Assembly: GCA_018242525.1 (NCBI GenBank)
Contig: JAFEBS010000010.1
Location: forward strand, 1 to 64,000
Length of the DNA stretch: 64,000 bases
Direction: 5' to 3'
Source: Planctomycetota bacterium
GTDB lineage: Bacteria; Planctomycetota; Planctomycetia; Planctomycetales; Planctomycetaceae
Position numbers and translations under genes: made by a program
Notes under the pieces: generated by a model
The model's database searches: none
Told to the model about the DNA's origin: nothing
The model's input: only the letters and a program-made list of their open reading frames with translations
Shown here: one piece after another, positions 36,420 to 45,407 of the stretch
How the letters are laid out: each line of letters begins with the position of its first letter
Numbering within the stretch: the first letter of the stretch is position 1

Positions 36420-37634
36420 TCACTGCTCGTTATGGGGAGAGCAGGTCGCCGTTGCTGGTGGTTTTTGACTTAGGGAACGCAATTCTCGGACGACCGATAC
36501 GACTTCATCAATGGCAATCGCGATGTCACCCAGGGTTGTGGGATGCCCCAGGCCGAATCTCAGGCTGGCCTTGACCAGTTTGTCGGGCACGCCCATCGCG
36601 CGCAGCACATGACTTGGTTCAGGATCCGCCGTCGAACAAGCCGCGCCGCTGCTGACCGCGATCCGCTTCAGCCGAACCAGCAATGCGTCTCCATCGACGC
36701 CACCAAACGACAGATTCAAATTCCCTGGTAACCGATCCCGGGACAACGGCGGACCATTCACGGTGACATCCGGCAACTGACTGATCAGTCCCTGTTCCAA
36801 CCGGTCTGTCAACTCCCGAAGTCGCTGAGCTTCCGATTCGCGATTCGCGCGGATCAGTTCACAGGCTCGGCCGAAGCCAACAATCAATGGCACTGCCAGC
36901 GTACCGCTTCGAAGGTGATGTTCATGACCGCCACCATCCAATTGCGGTTCCAGCGGCAGATTCCGGGTCGACCGTCGTTTGATCAGCGCTCCCACTCCCT
37001 TCGGACCGTAGATCTTGTGGGCGGACACGCTGACAAAATCGACGGGCAATGTCGCCAGATCGACGGGAATGCGGCCGAGAGCCTGTGTCATATCCGAATG
37101 CAACGTGACGTTTCGAGCGGCACAGATGTCCGCGATCTGATGAATGGGATTGATCGAACCGACCTCGTTGTTTCCTGTCATGGCCGAAACGAGGACGGTT
37201 TTGTCATGAATGGCCCGGGACACGCTTTCCGGATCGACACAGCCGATCGAATTGACGGGCAGAACCGTCACATCCACGCCGTGGCGTCCCAATCGATGCG
37301 CGACATCCAGGACCGACTTGTGTTCGGCAGCGTTCACGATCAGGTGGCTGCCGGCAGGAGCGGCGGCCAGCGTTCCCTTGATCGCCAGGTTATTGGCTTC
37401 GGTGGCACCACTGGTAAATATCACGTCCCGGGGAGTGACATTTAACAGGTCGGCGACCTGTTCACGGGCTCGCGCGACGGCAGCGCGCGCGGCCTGCCCA
37501 TACGCATGATGCAGGCTCGAGGCATTGCCAAACTGTTCGTAAAAGTACGGCAACATCGCCTGCAGGACGCGCGGGTCGACGGGCGTTGTGGCGTGATGAT
37601 CCAGGTAGATTGGCAACTCCGACGGCACGTGCAA
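36420..37634 (-). CDS. iscS: Cysteine desulfurase (IscS/NifS type)
   Basis: 404 aa PLP enzyme that releases sulfur from cysteine for Fe-S cluster and tRNA thiolation pathways. YLDHHATTPVDPRVL is the start signature, SVSAHKIYGPKG holds the PLP lysine, and SSGAACST the active-site Cys. The loop has the IscS-like form GGGHEHHLRSGT. It probably starts with TTG at 37634, five bases after GAGGGG; a GTG at 37628 is the alternative. The upstream stress-protein gene ends 9 bases before it, so the two form an operon. No iscU or iscA follows. Confidence 0.92.
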   Translation of the reverse strand: MHVPSELPIYLDHHATTPVDPRVLQAMLPYFYEQFGNASSLHHAYGQAARAAVARAREQVADLLNVTPRDVIFTSGATEANNLAIKGTLAAAPAGSHLIVNAAEHKSVLDVAHRLGRHGVDVTVLPVNSIGCVDPESVSRAIHDKTVLVSAMTGNNEVGSINPIHQIADICAARNVTLHSDMTQALGRIPVDLATLPVDFVSVSAHKIYGPKGVGALIKRRSTRNLPLEPQLDGGGHEHHLRSGTLAVPLIVGFGRACELIRANRESEAQRLRELTDRLEQGLISQLPDVTVNGPPLSRDRLPGNLNLSFGGVDGDALLVRLKRIAVSSGAACSTADPEPSHVLRAMGVPDKLVKASLRFGLGHPTTLGDIAIAIDEVVSVVRELRSLSQKPPATATCSPHNEQ

Positions 37635-37643
37635 TCAATCCCC

Positions 37644-38591
37644 TCAGGCATATGGACTGACGAAATCCTGCGGTTTGACCGCAATCACCGAGCAATCCAC
37701 GAGCGGCAGGATGCGTTCGGCCGTGTTGCCGAGCAACAGGCGCGTCAGGCCGCTTCGACCATGCGTTCCCAGGATCAGGATATCGATGCCGTGATCGGTC
37801 ACGAATTTCGGGATTGCCTCATCGGGCGCCCCTTCGACGACTTCCATCATCACTCCGTAAGGCAGCGTCCGATAGTCGGTTGCCGACAATTGAGCCTGCA
37901 GCGCTGTCTGAGCATTTTCAATCATTTTTGCTTTGGCAATCGCAATGTCGGCGGCCGGGACTCCCGCCATCAGCAATGTCGACAAATCGTTCAACTCGAC
38001 AACATGAACGATGAACAGTTTGGCTCCCAGTCCCCGCGCGACTTCCACGGCTTCTGTCAGGACAGGTCGGCACGAATCCGACAGATCAACCGCGGCGGCG
38101 ATTTCCCGAATTTCACGTTCTGCTTCCGGTTTCACAATCCAGACGGGGCACGTGGCGGTTCGAATCAGCTTTTGTGAGGTGCTGCCAAACAGCATCCGGG
38201 CCGTCCGACCGCGAGGGCGTGTGCCGACCACCAGCAGGTCGTAATTTCCCTCAAACGCCTGGCGAGCCAACTCTTCGTCGGCGCTTCCAAGACGCACCAC
38301 TCGATCACAGGTGACCCCGCGTCCTTGTACGCTGGCGACGATCTGATCGAGTCGCTCGGTGGCGACATCGTCCACTGTTTTCAGCAGATTCTTGTGATCC
38401 TGCTCGATCAGGGACGCAGTCTGTGCCGAGATGTTGAGCGCCGCGCAGAAAGTCACGCTTCCGCCGGAATGAGCCGCCATCTCCAACGCTTCGTTGACCG
38501 CCGCCTGCGATTCCGGGCTTAACTCGTCCGCTGCAACGCGATCCCCCTGGTGCAAATCCACGCCGACGAGGATCTTCCCATAACGTGCCAT
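37644..38591 (-). CDS. Tandem universal stress protein
   Basis: 315 aa with two UspA domains. The first (about 1-155) ends in VVGTRPRGRTARMLFGSTSQ, and the second ends in ILGTHGRSGLTRLLLGNTAE, a good ATP-binding motif (G-x2-G-x9-G-S/T). The first motif deviates (GTRPRG), so only the second domain may bind ATP. AAGGAG seven bases upstream fixes the ATG at 38591. It is the first gene of an operon with cysteine desulfurase. Confidence 0.92.
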   Translation of the reverse strand: MARYGKILVGVDLHQGDRVAADELSPESQAAVNEALEMAAHSGGSVTFCAALNISAQTASLIEQDHKNLLKTVDDVATERLDQIVASVQGRGVTCDRVVRLGSADEELARQAFEGNYDLLVVGTRPRGRTARMLFGSTSQKLIRTATCPVWIVKPEAEREIREIAAAVDLSDSCRPVLTEAVEVARGLGAKLFIVHVVELNDLSTLLMAGVPAADIAIAKAKMIENAQTALQAQLSATDYRTLPYGVMMEVVEGAPDEAIPKFVTDHGIDILILGTHGRSGLTRLLLGNTAERILPLVDCSVIAVKPQDFVSPYA

Positions 38592-38728
38592 GACAGACTC
38601 CTTGCCCTGAAAAACTCGATTTACCAAACGTCAACTCGCTGACCACGAACTATATCGCGACAACGAAGCCATCGTCCAGCAACGGGAAGACCGGGGAAGA
38701 CTGGGGAGCTGTCGGCGGGAATCAACAA

Positions 38729-38894
38729 TCGAGCGTGTTTGCCAACTCCAGGCCGAAACGTGCGCCGCATAGTCTCGCCATTGGGCTCGCTTCAGCTTGG
38801 AATAGGCACTGGCAAACTCGTCCCCGAGCCCTGTTCTGAGAACCGGGCTGGCATCGAAAGCTCGCAGGGCATCCAGCAGATTGTCCGGAAGCAG
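38729..38894 (-). pseudogene. Duplicated 3' fragment of a glutamine synthetase gene
   Basis: About 166 bases with roughly 90% identity to 45765-45931, the 3' end of the intact glutamine synthetase gene. In translation it gives LLDALRAFDASPVLRTGLGD and YSKLKRAQWRDYAAHVSAW, after which a one-base deletion shifts the frame and loses the original ending. Nothing of the upstream part of that gene remains. At its inner edge it joins a REP-like tail at 38905. It is not expected to be functional. Confidence 0.9.
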
Positions 38895-38904
38895 TCGAAT
38901 AAGC

Positions 38905-38927
38905 AAAGGTGGCAGGCCCGTGGCAGG
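38905..38927. repeat. REP-like end motif next to RAYT remnant
   Basis: AAAGGTGGCAGG followed by CCCGTGGCAGG. The same double motif occurs at 45414-45436 next to the other RAYT fragment, and the following ~60 bases (to about 38985) also match that locus. It marks the 3' terminus of the RAYT element. Confidence 0.65.
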
Positions 38928-39018
38928 CCCCGTTTTGTCGCGGGCTGCCCCTGAGTCGCGTTGTGATTCCAAGATCAAGGGAGTCGATGGTCGACGTCCC
39001 CTTTTCTTATCAAAGATG

Positions 39019-39755
39019 TCAGGAGTCTTTGTTTTCATTTGTATCAGCATCTGTGGGCAAGAGCGGTCGAATCTGGGGGCGTTCACGCGGGCGTAATGTC
39101 GATTCCAAACCAAGGCGTTGCACAATCGATTCGATCCAGGTCGCGTCGCCGTGGGGAGCACCCTGCTGTGCGCAGCGCGGATCGCAGCCAACTCCTTGTC
39201 GGTCAGTGGCTCATTGACACGCTCGATCCAATTCGACCGGCGTGGAATTGGCCAGGGAGACAACAGGCATGGAGCCGGATCGGTCAGTTGCAACCAGCGC
39301 CACAGGGGTCCCCAACGCCAGTCCTCGGCACGGCGCACGAGTTGTGCGCGGCAGGCATTGCGTTCGACGTACCGGCAGACTGTCAAAAAGTGGCCGTCAT
39401 CCTGGATGGGAAAACTTTTGAATCTCCGCTGGTAGACATGGCCTTCGCCGGAAGTGTGGTAATGAGCGTGATAACGCATCGTGTGCGTGGCCGTGATCCA
39501 CCGCAGGAAATGACTCATTTCCCCGTCTTGATTCGGACGCAGCACCAGATGCCAGTGGTTTGGCATTCACTGATACGAAAACAGTTGCACGTCGTACAGT
39601 TGCAGTCCCTCACTCAGGATTCGCTCAAACGCCTCAAAGTCGCCTTCTTTGTGGAAGATCTCGGCGCGTGAGTTCCTCCGGTTCAGGGCATGATACAGCC
39701 CACCAGCTTCATCGGCTCGCGAGACATCCGCAGGTTACTTGGGCGTGCCAGCCAT
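39019..39755 (-). pseudogene. Decayed REP-associated tyrosine transposase (RAYT, IS200-like)
   Basis: The translated remains read ADEAGGLYHALNRRNSRAEI, then IFHKEGDFEAFERILSEGL, MPNHWHLVLRPNQDGEMSHF, HTSGEGHVYQRRFKSFPIQD, and in another frame GDATWIESIVQRLGLESTLR. This is the whole length of a RAYT-type transposase, with the HWH metal motif. It is broken by TAA at 39735-39737, TGA at 39567-39569 (directly before MPNHWH), and a frameshift near 39165, so no active enzyme is made. The domain lacks a partner. Confidence 0.88.
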
Positions 39756-39976
39756 GATTTGCCTTCAAGGGAACTGGTGCAGGTCACACTCATTCACCCT
39801 GTAAATGCGAAAATGAGCCCCCGTCCCGACTACCAATCGACAGGATTTCGGAAAGACAGCCAAGATTGCATTCGGTGAGCGTTGCAACTTGATGACAGAC
39901 CTCAAAGGTGGAAAAAAGTTTGGGCTGACGGTCGTGCCTCGCTAATCCTGACGAGGAAATTGCAGGCCCAAAGAGA

Positions 39977-42900
39977 TTACGGCAGGACGTATTCGTTCTC
40001 TTGGCTCGCGATTGCGCCGAACGACGCACGAAAAGATTCCAACGCGGCGATGACAGACTTCCCGGGTCCGATCAGTCTCAAAAAGTAGTTTCCCCCATTT
40101 TTTGCAGCGAGAATCACGCCGAGTGATCGATAATTCCTTTTTGGCTCCATTTTTCCACCGTCGGCCAAGCCACTCGACAGGACTTCGTATGTTCCGGCGA
40201 CATCACAAAAATGGTACGTGCCCTGCGCACATTTGCCGGTGGTAATCTTCACTTTGCGGCCAATCACGCTGAATTGGCCGACCCAACGTTTGAGGTTCGC
40301 ATCTGCATCCCCGCCGCTCCCGGGGAATGACGAGATGATGAGTTCCGTCGGTGGTTTCTTCCCGCCTACGCTCGGCAGACTGAACTGAGCGAGTCGCAAC
40401 TTGTTGGCTGGTGGTTCCCGCTTCCAAGTTACTGGAATCATCAATCGGATTTCTCCGATCACAGCCTCTGTCACTTCTGGAACAACCATGGTGGCAGGTT
40501 TGTCGATTTGTGCTTCATCGCTTGTCTGAGATTTGTTGTCGGCGGTCCTGGTCACGCGAAATCCGATCCCGATAAACCGCGTATTGGGTGCGGTTCCGCT
40601 ACGGAATGCCGATCGAGTGCTGCACGGAGTCACGAACCACGAGCCGCCTCGGATCACCCGTGAGTCTCCGCCCCCGGAATATAATGGATCGACGGTAGTG
40701 CCAATCCGGCGGCTATACAGATTCGCATCGTAAATGTCTTCGCACCACTCGAGTACATTGCCGTGCATGTCATGTACTCCAAACGAATTGGATTTGAACC
40801 GCCCGACGGGGGCTGTAAACACGTAACCATCTCTGGCGTCGATAGAAGTAAGCCGCGCGAAGACTGTTTTGCTCGTCCTGTCGAGGATATTCCCGACGCT
40901 TGCAACACCTTCGGGATCATCACCGTTCGACCAAATTGTCATTGAGCCTGCTTTGCACGCGTATTCCCACTCGGCCTCTGTTGGCAGTCGGTACGTGTGC
41001 CCCTCAGAGCTTGCGAGCCACTCGCAGAACTTTTTCGCATCGCTCCAAGTCACATTGGTTACAGGGTGATCATCTGACTGAATAAAACCCGGATTCCTCC
41101 AGTTGTATTTTGGATCTTGAACGATTCTCGATTTCAGTTGGTCCCATCCCTTTCCACCTTGGCCATCAGTCTCCGCATCGGTCTTGTAACCGGATTTGAC
41201 GACGAATCTGCGAAACTCACCAACTGTCACTTCATTGCGCCCCAAATAGAACGGGCGAGAGATTGAGACACGATGTGTCGGGCGATCGTTGTCGAACGTC
41301 TCTTCCTTTGTATTCCAATTCGCAAACTTCGATACAAGTTCGGCCTTGGTGTGATGGCTGCCCATGTCAAAACTTCCTGGCGGGATCAGTACCAGCTTAC
41401 TTCCGATTGAGTTCGTCTCGACCAAATCCTGTTTCAGGTACTTTGCCCACATTTGCTGCGAATCTTTGGCCTGAGATGGCGTGAAAGGCGCGACGAGATC
41501 TGCAGGAGACTGTGGTAGCGGTGAAAATGTTTTCGGCTTGGATTCGCTCGGTATGTTCGGTTGCGGTTCCTCACCGTGTTTTGTTTCGTTTGCGATCGAA
41601 ACCATTGGTGCGACGATCAATGAAGTCGGATTCCCTCTTTCAGCGATTTCTGCTTTCACGGCTTCAACTGGCAGTACTGCTCGAAGCCCCACTTGGATGT
41701 TGTCGGAAGTCTTGATTGAGTGACGCCGAAACGAAGCTCGACAGTAGGATGCACCGTTGCGCCAATCGCCGCCTCTAAATACACGCGTTGAATCCGCAGT
41801 GATCCTGCAAGGATCGATAGCGGGAGATGTGGAGAATTGTCCATAGTACGTCGGACTCCACTCATCGATGACCCACTCGGCGACATTGCCGTGAACGTCA
41901 AACATCCCAAATGGATTGACTTTCAATTCTCCTGCCGCGTGTGTCTGCGCGCGAGACTCGGGTAGAAACCAAGCCACATCAACCAAGCCTTCGGATTTGT
42001 CGCCAATCCAATACTTTGTGGTAGTTCCAGCCCTGCATGCATATTCCCATTCTGCTTCCGTCGGTAATCGGTAGCCGATCCCGGTTATCGGGGGCGCGTC
42101 CGTTCCGGCATTCATATCCACAGGGGCTAGGCTTTCCCTTTTGCTCAACACTGCACAGAACACTCCGGCTTCATCCCAACTGATTGTTTCAACCGGATGG
42201 TTCTGTGTGTCGAGATTCGTGACAGCGTTCTTGCCTCCCCCCGTTCTGGAAAACCAGGATGGGTTCGCGCCCATGACGGACACATATTGCCGTTGTGTTA
42301 CTTCACAGGCACCAACGTAAAACGGTTGAGTCAGAATCACTTTGTGTTGTGGAGCTTCACTTTGAATTAACTCTTGCCATGAACTGTCATCTTTCGCGAG
42401 CAGAAGCGATTCTTCAAATTCGGTTCGATTGCTTCCCATCAAAAACTCACCCGGCGGAATTAGGACGAATCTCATGCCGATGCTATTGGTGTATTCCACT
42501 GGCAACTTCAAGTAATCGGCCCAGGCTTGCTGATGTTTCTTCGCCTGATCGGCATCAAACGGAGCAATAGCAGGCGGCGGAGCATCGGCCGGCCACCCGT
42601 GCCAACCAATTGATTTGCTCCAATCCGCAATTGGTCTGTTCTCGTCCGCAAGTGACGGGTTTACATCCGTCTTCACGATCTTGGGATCTACCTTCATTTC
42701 GATCTTGGAATCCGCGTTCGCCTGGTCCGTCGAACTCACGGTCAGTGAACGGCGACCGACTTCCTGGTCTCCCAACTTGGCCACGATCTCTGATTTAGCG
42801 AGTTCTACCGTGACGGCTGGGTTGTCGCCCCGTTTGAGCGTGAACTTGTCGGTGTCGAATTCGACGTTGCCGGATTTGATGTGCAGCGTTTTTTCGCCCG

Positions 42901-44260
42901 GCTTCACCTGGAAATGGTGTGCGCCGTCGGCCAGCGTCAGCGTCTCCTGTTGGAAGGTGACTTCCACGTCGTCCGCGTGGACCTCGACCTTCACCAGCGC
43001 ATCGCCGTTGCGGAAGAACAGGACGGCCGCGAACAGGACAAGAGAAGTCGAGGCACAACCGATCAGCGTCCATCGCATCGCTGTGGGTTGATCGGCCCAC
43101 CATTTTGTGAAGGTCGACATTACACTGGAAGAGGAATTCTTCTGCGGCTTGCTTTTCTGGGTCACGGTTCGTGACGTCGCAACCGGAGCGTCGGTTGGCG
43201 GGCTGTTAAGGAACTCGAACGACGGTCCCTCCTGGACCACAAACGGTGCATTCTCGGCTGGTTCGTCGACTTCCATCGCGTACACGACGGGAGCGTTCAG
43301 GTCGATCGCGTCTAAAGCCGTGATCAGTTCCGCACAGGTGCCAAATCGGTCTTCCTTCTTCTGAGCAATCATCTTCTGACACACTTCCGCCAACTGCGGC
43401 GGAAGGTTCGGGTTGATACTGAGCGGTGACGGAGGTTCCTGCACGCACTTGCGGCCCATGACCTCGATGGCTGTTCCCCTAAACGGCCATTCGCCCGTCA
43501 GCATCTCGAACAGCATCACTCCCAACGCGTACAGGTCGCTACGGTGATCGATTCCCTCGGCCTTGCCGATCGCCTGTTCGGGAGACATGTACGCCGCCGT
43601 GCCGACAATCATCCCCTGAGTCAACCCGGCGTTCGTCGCGCCGGTAGTGCGGCGGGCCAGGCCAAAGTCCATGATCACCGGTTCGCCGTTCAGGTTGAGC
43701 ATGATGTTTTCGGGTTTCAAGTCCCGATGGATCACTCCCTTCTCGTGAGCCGACGCCAACGCCCCCGCGATTTGCAGAATCCATCGGAGGGCCTCCGCCG
43801 GTTCCCGCTGGCGTCCGACCCGTTTGAGATACGACTTGAAATCTTCCCCTTCGATGTACTGCAGCGCGATGAAGCGAATGCCGTCGATCTCGCTGAACTC
43901 GTAGACCTTGCAGATCAGCGGATGATCAATCTTCGCCGCCGCCTTGGCCTCGGTCTCCATCCGCTGGATCAGCTTGGCCGACTCGGCGGTCGACACGCGG
44001 GCCACTTTCAAGGCCACCAGCCGTTCCAGTTGCAGGTCGTGTGCGAGGTAGACGGCACCCATCGCCCCCTTGCCCAACATCTTTTCGATGCGGTAGCGCC
44101 CGAACTTCATCGGAAGCAAGGGAAACGGCCCGGCCGACAGCGGCACGGAATCCGCCGCCCGGGCAGTGGCGCCGGTCAGTGCCGCAGGACTCGCAGGCTT
44201 GTCAACACTTGATGCTTCGGCACGGGAAACATCGGCGGGGCGTTTGGGGGATTCGGCCAT
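39977..44260 (-). CDS. Serine/threonine protein kinase with two FGE-sulfatase domains
   Basis: 1427 aa. A Hanks-type kinase domain (about 55-320) has MLGKGAMGAVYL, VALKVA (Lys), HRDLKPENIM, MDFGLA and SPEQA, all intact. A membrane helix follows (about 395-417), then a beta domain, FGE-sulfatase/SUMF1 domain 1 (about 590-860; LPTEAEWEYACRAG, GNVAEWV, FRGGDWRN), a second one (about 946-1235; LPTEAEWEYACKAG, GNVLEWCED, IRGGSWF) and a C-terminal domain of about 150 residues (IPVTWKREPPANKLRLAQFS) seen in other planctomycete secreted proteins. It probably senses extracellular signals and phosphorylates cytoplasmic targets. GGAACC lies upstream of the ATG at 44260. It is the last gene of a three-gene operon. 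Confidence 0.92.
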   Translation of the reverse strand: MAESPKRPADVSRAEASSVDKPASPAALTGATARAADSVPLSAGPFPLLPMKFGRYRIEKMLGKGAMGAVYLAHDLQLERLVALKVARVSTAESAKLIQRMETEAKAAAKIDHPLICKVYEFSEIDGIRFIALQYIEGEDFKSYLKRVGRQREPAEALRWILQIAGALASAHEKGVIHRDLKPENIMLNLNGEPVIMDFGLARRTTGATNAGLTQGMIVGTAAYMSPEQAIGKAEGIDHRSDLYALGVMLFEMLTGEWPFRGTAIEVMGRKCVQEPPSPLSINPNLPPQLAEVCQKMIAQKKEDRFGTCAELITALDAIDLNAPVVYAMEVDEPAENAPFVVQEGPSFEFLNSPPTDAPVATSRTVTQKSKPQKNSSSSVMSTFTKWWADQPTAMRWTLIGCASTSLVLFAAVLFFRNGDALVKVEVHADDVEVTFQQETLTLADGAHHFQVKPGEKTLHIKSGNVEFDTDKFTLKRGDNPAVTVELAKSEIVAKLGDQEVGRRSLTVSSTDQANADSKIEMKVDPKIVKTDVNPSLADENRPIADWSKSIGWHGWPADAPPPAIAPFDADQAKKHQQAWADYLKLPVEYTNSIGMRFVLIPPGEFLMGSNRTEFEESLLLAKDDSSWQELIQSEAPQHKVILTQPFYVGACEVTQRQYVSVMGANPSWFSRTGGGKNAVTNLDTQNHPVETISWDEAGVFCAVLSKRESLAPVDMNAGTDAPPITGIGYRLPTEAEWEYACRAGTTTKYWIGDKSEGLVDVAWFLPESRAQTHAAGELKVNPFGMFDVHGNVAEWVIDEWSPTYYGQFSTSPAIDPCRITADSTRVFRGGDWRNGASYCRASFRRHSIKTSDNIQVGLRAVLPVEAVKAEIAERGNPTSLIVAPMVSIANETKHGEEPQPNIPSESKPKTFSPLPQSPADLVAPFTPSQAKDSQQMWAKYLKQDLVETNSIGSKLVLIPPGSFDMGSHHTKAELVSKFANWNTKEETFDNDRPTHRVSISRPFYLGRNEVTVGEFRRFVVKSGYKTDAETDGQGGKGWDQLKSRIVQDPKYNWRNPGFIQSDDHPVTNVTWSDAKKFCEWLASSEGHTYRLPTEAEWEYACKAGSMTIWSNGDDPEGVASVGNILDRTSKTVFARLTSIDARDGYVFTAPVGRFKSNSFGVHDMHGNVLEWCEDIYDANLYSRRIGTTVDPLYSGGGDSRVIRGGSWFVTPCSTRSAFRSGTAPNTRFIGIGFRVTRTADNKSQTSDEAQIDKPATMVVPEVTEAVIGEIRLMIPVTWKREPPANKLRLAQFSLPSVGGKKPPTELIISSFPGSGGDADANLKRWVGQFSVIGRKVKITTGKCAQGTYHFCDVAGTYEVLSSGLADGGKMEPKRNYRSLGVILAAKNGGNYFLRLIGPGKSVIAALESFRASFGAIASQENEYVLP

Positions 44261-44312
44261 GATTATAGGTTCCGTATCAAATTGGCTCGCGTTTCGACTG
44301 CAATTCCATTCT

Positions 44313-44492
44313 TCATTGCTCGGAAGCACTGAAGACGAGTTTTTGGTCGTCGTCGTTCAACTCGCGGATGCGCTGTTCGAGGTCTCCCTTCCAGTCTTCC
44401 ACGAACTGAATGTCATGCGCGTAGTCCTGCAGGTGGCGGAAGAGTTTCAAGTAGTGCGCCTGATCGGCCGGTCGGGCTTCGCCGAAGATCAT
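44313..44492 (-). CDS. Small 59-aa protein between membrane protein and kinase genes
   Basis: Translation: MIFGEARPADQAHYLKLFRH, then LQDYAHDIQFVEDWKGDLEQ, and RIRELNDDDQKLVFSASEQ. It begins at an ATG that overlaps the TGA of the upstream gene (ATGA, 44489-44492), the classical sign of translational coupling, and ends 52 bases before the kinase start. It is an acidic, probably helical protein with no recognised family. Coding is supported by the overlap, by full use of the gap and by the charged, non-random composition. Confidence 0.6.
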   Translation of the reverse strand: MIFGEARPADQAHYLKLFRHLQDYAHDIQFVEDWKGDLEQRIRELNDDDQKLVFSASEQ

Positions 44493-45088
44493 GCCGTGCG
44501 TGTACCTTCGCGTTGGAGTTCGGCGATTGCACCCGAGATCGCATCACCCAGAATTCGCGGAACGACGGCCGGCCGATCGTTCCAGAGCCCTTTCGTCACT
44601 ACCTCAGACGGAACGAGCGTCGTTTTTTTCGACTCGTCTGGTTGCAATGCGCGTGGCCAAAACGGCCAGATTCCGGCGATCAAAACCTCGAGCAGCATCG
44701 TTGCAGCGAGCATCGTCGGTGAGAAATTCCAAGCGGCAGGCGATCCCACGACCGGCGACTGTTCGCGAACTGGCTTTTCAGAGCGGGCTGGTGGATCCCC
44801 TTGAGCGGTTCTCGCACCGAGTGGTCCCGCGAGTGTTGGGGCCGGTGCAGGAACCGCACTGCTCGACGAGTCGGCCGGAATGAACGGAGTGTAAAGCACG
44901 GTCGCAGACATGCTCGGCGACGGAAAAGAGGCCTTCACGGGAGTTGGGACCGACGCGACCGGGGGTGTCTGCGAGATGAACGTGCCCATCGTCGACTCGA
45001 AAACGAGCTCGGGACCAGCCCGACCGATGCTGATCGAGTCGGCATCGAATCGCAGGGTTTGTCGTTCGAGGGTGATCTGAATCGGCAT
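44489..45088 (-). CDS. Small membrane protein upstream of the kinase
   Basis: 199 aa. An N-terminal ~35 residues (MPIQITLERQTLRFDADSIS) look like a beta hairpin of an FHA-like start but are too short for a full domain. A Pro/Ser-rich linker follows, then a membrane helix around TMLLEVLIAGIWPFW, then ~50 soluble residues (PAVVPRILGDAISGAIAELQ). GGAA seven bases upstream supports the ATG at 45088. The longer frame to 45325 overlaps the divergent sigma-factor gene and is rejected. First gene of the operon with the 59-aa protein and the FGE kinase; perhaps an accessory to signalling. Confidence 0.65.
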   Translation of the reverse strand: MPIQITLERQTLRFDADSISIGRAGPELVFESTMGTFISQTPPVASVPTPVKASFPSPSMSATVLYTPFIPADSSSSAVPAPAPTLAGPLGARTAQGDPPARSEKPVREQSPVVGSPAAWNFSPTMLAATMLLEVLIAGIWPFWPRALQPDESKKTTLVPSEVVTKGLWNDRPAVVPRILGDAISGAIAELQREGTRTA

Positions 45089-45281
45089 CACGGACTTCCG
45101 AAAAGGGCGTCGAGACTCTGGTAGATGCGAAAGTGTGGTTGATTCCCGACACGGAAACTGTATTTCTTGAGAAACGCCTTTCCGGCGCAGTAGTTTGGGG
45201 CGAGTTTGGCAACACTGTGCAGTCTTGCGTGGTTTTTGCACGAACTGTATCCCCCGAAATTTCCTGGGCGGAGTTTTAATA

Positions 45282-45407
45282 ATGGATGCCCAAAATTTGC
45301 CTCCCGACGACCCGTCGGGGTCCATTACCGTGCTGTATCAACAGTGGCGGCAGGGAAATCCGGATTCGTTGAATCAATTGATCGCCCGGTATTGGCCGCA
45401 GCTGCTG
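45282..45407 (+). pseudogene. Truncated ECF sigma factor gene (N-terminal 42 codons)
   Basis: MDAQNLPPDDPSGSITVLYQ, then QWRQGNPDSLNQLIARYWPQ and LL, matches the start of planctomycete ECF sigma factors up to region 2.1. The frame then enters RAYT-derived sequence (VGKGGRNVAG), so the rest of the gene is missing. GGAG nine bases upstream shows a real former start. It is divergently placed to the kinase operon, as ECF/kinase pairs usually are. Confidence 0.8.

Noticed and set aside
38631..39566. A single 311-codon protein joining transposase and glutamine synthetase parts
   Set aside because: The frame is a chance fusion: it starts after a stop codon inside the RAYT gene, leaves the RAYT frame at a frameshift, and ends in a frameshifted glutamine synthetase fragment.
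43544..44212. 222-codon plus-strand frame over the kinase domain
   Set aside because: Antisense shadow of the well-supported kinase domain.
45089..45325. Longer N-terminus for the membrane protein upstream of the kinase
   Set aside because: It would overlap the divergent sigma-factor start and has random-looking sequence; ATG 45088 has a ribosome-binding site.
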